From the NCBI GenBank assembly GCA_903890345.1, contig CAITAV010000098.1, positions 1-7,023 of the forward strand: DNA of 7,023 nt. The letters are read 5' to 3'. How positions within the stretch are numbered: the stretch's first letter is position 1; each line of letters opens with the position of its first letter. Below, piece by piece: positions 5,626 to 7,023 of this stretch. The position numbers were made by a program, and so were the translations under genes. This DNA is from an uncultured Actinomycetes bacterium. GTDB lineage: Bacteria; Actinomycetota; Actinomycetes; Nanopelagicales; Nanopelagicaceae. The notes under the pieces were generated by a model. The model was not told the origin of the DNA and ran no database searches. It saw only the letters and a list, made by a program, of their open reading frames with translations.

Positions 5626-6885
5626 ATGGCGCAGAATGATCGCTTTCGCGTCCAGGGCGGCGCCAACTTACGTGGTGAAGTCCACATCACTGGTGCTAAA
5701 AATTCTGTACTTAAATTAATGGCGGCCTCGCTCTTGGCGCCTGGGACCTCAACGATTACAAATGTTCCAGATATCGCAGATGTAGACATCATGGCTGATT
5801 TGCTTACACGATTAGGTTGCTCGGTTTCGCGCAACGGTTCAGAGTTAAAAATTAATGTTCCAGAGACTCCGGGACACCGCGCTGACTATGACTTAGTTCG
5901 AAAAATGCGCGCATCAATTAACGTACTTGGTCCACTCGTTGTACGAACAGGTAAAGCAGAAGTTGCACTTCCTGGAGGGGACGCAATTGGTTCTCGTGGT
6001 TTAGATTTTCACATTAAAGGTTTGGAAGCACTCGGTGCAAAAGCACACATTGAACACGGCTATGTTGTTGCAGAAGCACCAAAGGGACTTACTGGTGCTG
6101 CAATCGAATTAGATTTCCCAAGCGTTGGTGCTACCGAAAATATTATGACAGCCGCCGTTTTAGCTCAAGGAAAAACAACAATTGAAAATGCTGCTCGCGA
6201 ACCCGACATCGTCGATCTTGGTGAATTTCTGATTTCAATGGGAGCGCAAATAGATGGTTTGGGATCTCCTGTAATAACAATTGTTGGAGTTAAGAAGTTA
6301 AATCCTGCAACGCATGCCACTATTGCTGATCGCATTATTACCGGAACATGGGCATTTGCTGCTGCAATGACAAAAGGTGACATCACAATTCATGGCGCCC
6401 GTCCGCAAGATCTTGAGATACCACTGGAGAAATTAACTTCTGCCGGCGCAATCATTACAAGTACTGATGATGGAATTCGAGTGCGCATGGATTCACGTCC
6501 GCAATCAATTGATGTATCAACGCTTCCTTATCCAGGTTTTCCTACAGATTTATTGCCGATGGTGATTGCACTTAATTCCATTGCAACAGGTGATGCAATA
6601 GTCACAGAAAATGTATTTGAATCTCGTTTTATGTTCGTTAACGAATTAACGCGTTTAGGCGCTCAAGTCACTGTCGATGGCCATCACGCCTCCATTCACG
6701 GTATTTCACAGCTCTCTGGCGCACCAGTTGAAGCAACTGATATTAGAGCCGGTGCTGGTTTAGTTTTAGCTGCCCTTGTCAGTGAAGGTGAAACAACAAT
6801 CGAAGGTGCCTATCACGTTGATCGTGGCTATCCGAATTTTGCAGAACAATTGCGCGCACTCGGCGCCGATGTGGAACGTGAATAA
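5626..6885 (+). CDS. murA: UDP-N-acetylglucosamine 1-carboxyvinyltransferase
   Basis: The first committed enzyme of peptidoglycan synthesis: it transfers enolpyruvate from phosphoenolpyruvate to UDP-GlcNAc in the cytoplasm. The protein has 419 residues, the same as E. coli MurA. Conserved residues are Lys25 in GAKNS (E. coli Lys22), Arg122 in SRGLD, Asp308 in FPTD (E. coli Asp305) and Arg400 in YHVDRGY (E. coli Arg397). The active-site loop reads PGGDAIG, so Asp119 replaces the Cys115 of E. coli. The same change is known in Mycobacterium and Chlamydia MurA, where the enzyme is active but not alkylated by fosfomycin. ATG 5626 is chosen for its GGAGGTG site and because the family begins with FRVQGG six residues later. 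GTG 5575 would add an uncharacteristic 17-residue tail. glpX follows after 3 nt, suggesting one transcript. Confidence 0.97.
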   Translation: MAQNDRFRVQGGANLRGEVHITGAKNSVLKLMAASLLAPGTSTITNVPDIADVDIMADLLTRLGCSVSRNGSELKINVPETPGHRADYDLVRKMRASINVLGPLVVRTGKAEVALPGGDAIGSRGLDFHIKGLEALGAKAHIEHGYVVAEAPKGLTGAAIELDFPSVGATENIMTAAVLAQGKTTIENAAREPDIVDLGEFLISMGAQIDGLGSPVITIVGVKKLNPATHATIADRIITGTWAFAAAMTKGDITIHGARPQDLEIPLEKLTSAGAIITSTDDGIRVRMDSRPQSIDVSTLPYPGFPTDLLPMVIALNSIATGDAIVTENVFESRFMFVNELTRLGAQVTVDGHHASIHGISQLSGAPVEATDIRAGAGLVLAALVSEGETTIEGAYHVDRGYPNFAEQLRALGADVERE

Positions 6886-6888
6886 AAG

Positions 6889-7023
6889 ATGAGCACTCCA
6901 CAGAATCCAGATCGCAACCTTGCACTCGAACTCGTTCGAGTTACCGAAACTGCTGCAATTGCAGCAGCGCCGTGGGTTGGACGTGGTGAGAAAAATTTAG
7001 CTGATAAAGCAGCAGTTGAAGCA
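6889..7023 (+). CDS. glpX: class II fructose-1,6-bisphosphatase, N-terminal part
   Basis: Only the first 45 codons are in the window; the frame stays open to the right edge. The sequence PDRNLALELVRVTE (about 7-20) followed by PWVGRGEKN and DKAAVEA is the characteristic N-terminus of GlpX-type bisphosphatases, as in the mycobacterial gluconeogenic enzyme. The full protein would hydrolyse fructose 1,6-bisphosphate to fructose 6-phosphate, a metal-dependent gluconeogenic step; the active-site residues lie outside the window. The start ATG is 3 nt after the murA stop and has no clear ribosome site (AAAAG at best), so it probably relies on coupling to murA translation. A member of the related inositol-phosphatase fold is unlikely given the NLALELVRVTE match. 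Confidence 0.9.
   Translation, partial: MSTPQNPDRNLALELVRVTETAAIAAAPWVGRGEKNLADKAAVEA

Overview
The window looks like a piece of a compact, moderately low-GC actinobacterial chromosome. The best fit is a streamlined planktonic lineage such as the acI/Nanopelagicales group. That placement is an inference from three things: protein families typical of Actinobacteria (a MurA with Asp at the usual Cys position, a PduO-type adenosyltransferase divergent from murA as in Mycobacterium, and a small CPGC/HWH zinc-site protein), A+T-rich codon use, and very short or absent intergenic gaps. No marker gene settles the exact taxon.

Layout, left to right. Bases 1-54 may hold the last codons of an unidentified + strand gene. 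An alpha/beta hydrolase (minus, 51-761) and an aldehyde dehydrogenase (plus, 812-2290) diverge from a 50-bp gap. In that gap each start codon has a -10-like hexamer 6-7 nt upstream, suggesting leaderless mRNAs. A small putative zinc-binding protein (minus, 2305-2616) converges on the dehydrogenase and diverges from a three-gene + strand operon. That operon has an ABC-2 exporter ATPase (2664-3509), its permease (3509-4312) and a secreted Lys-rich, six-Cys protein of unknown function (4309-4977). Each junction overlaps by 1-4 nt, so the three are probably co-translated.

The secreted-protein gene runs head-on into a cob(I)alamin adenosyltransferase gene (minus, 4974-5546), with the two stop codons overlapping in TTAA. 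The adenosyltransferase is divergent from murA (plus, 5626-6885). MurA is followed after 3 nt by the start of a class II fructose-1,6-bisphosphatase (glpX, 6889 to the right edge).

Most of the content is housekeeping: peptidoglycan precursor synthesis, gluconeogenesis, B12 cofactor activation, aldehyde oxidation and export. I see no mobile element, CRISPR array, tRNA, rRNA or phage gene, and no gene-free stretch above 300 bases; the longest gap is about 79 bp, upstream of murA. I do not see a clearly new defence or mobile system. The least explained item is the exported poly-lysine/cysteine protein coupled to the ABC-2 exporter, followed by the small zinc-site protein.
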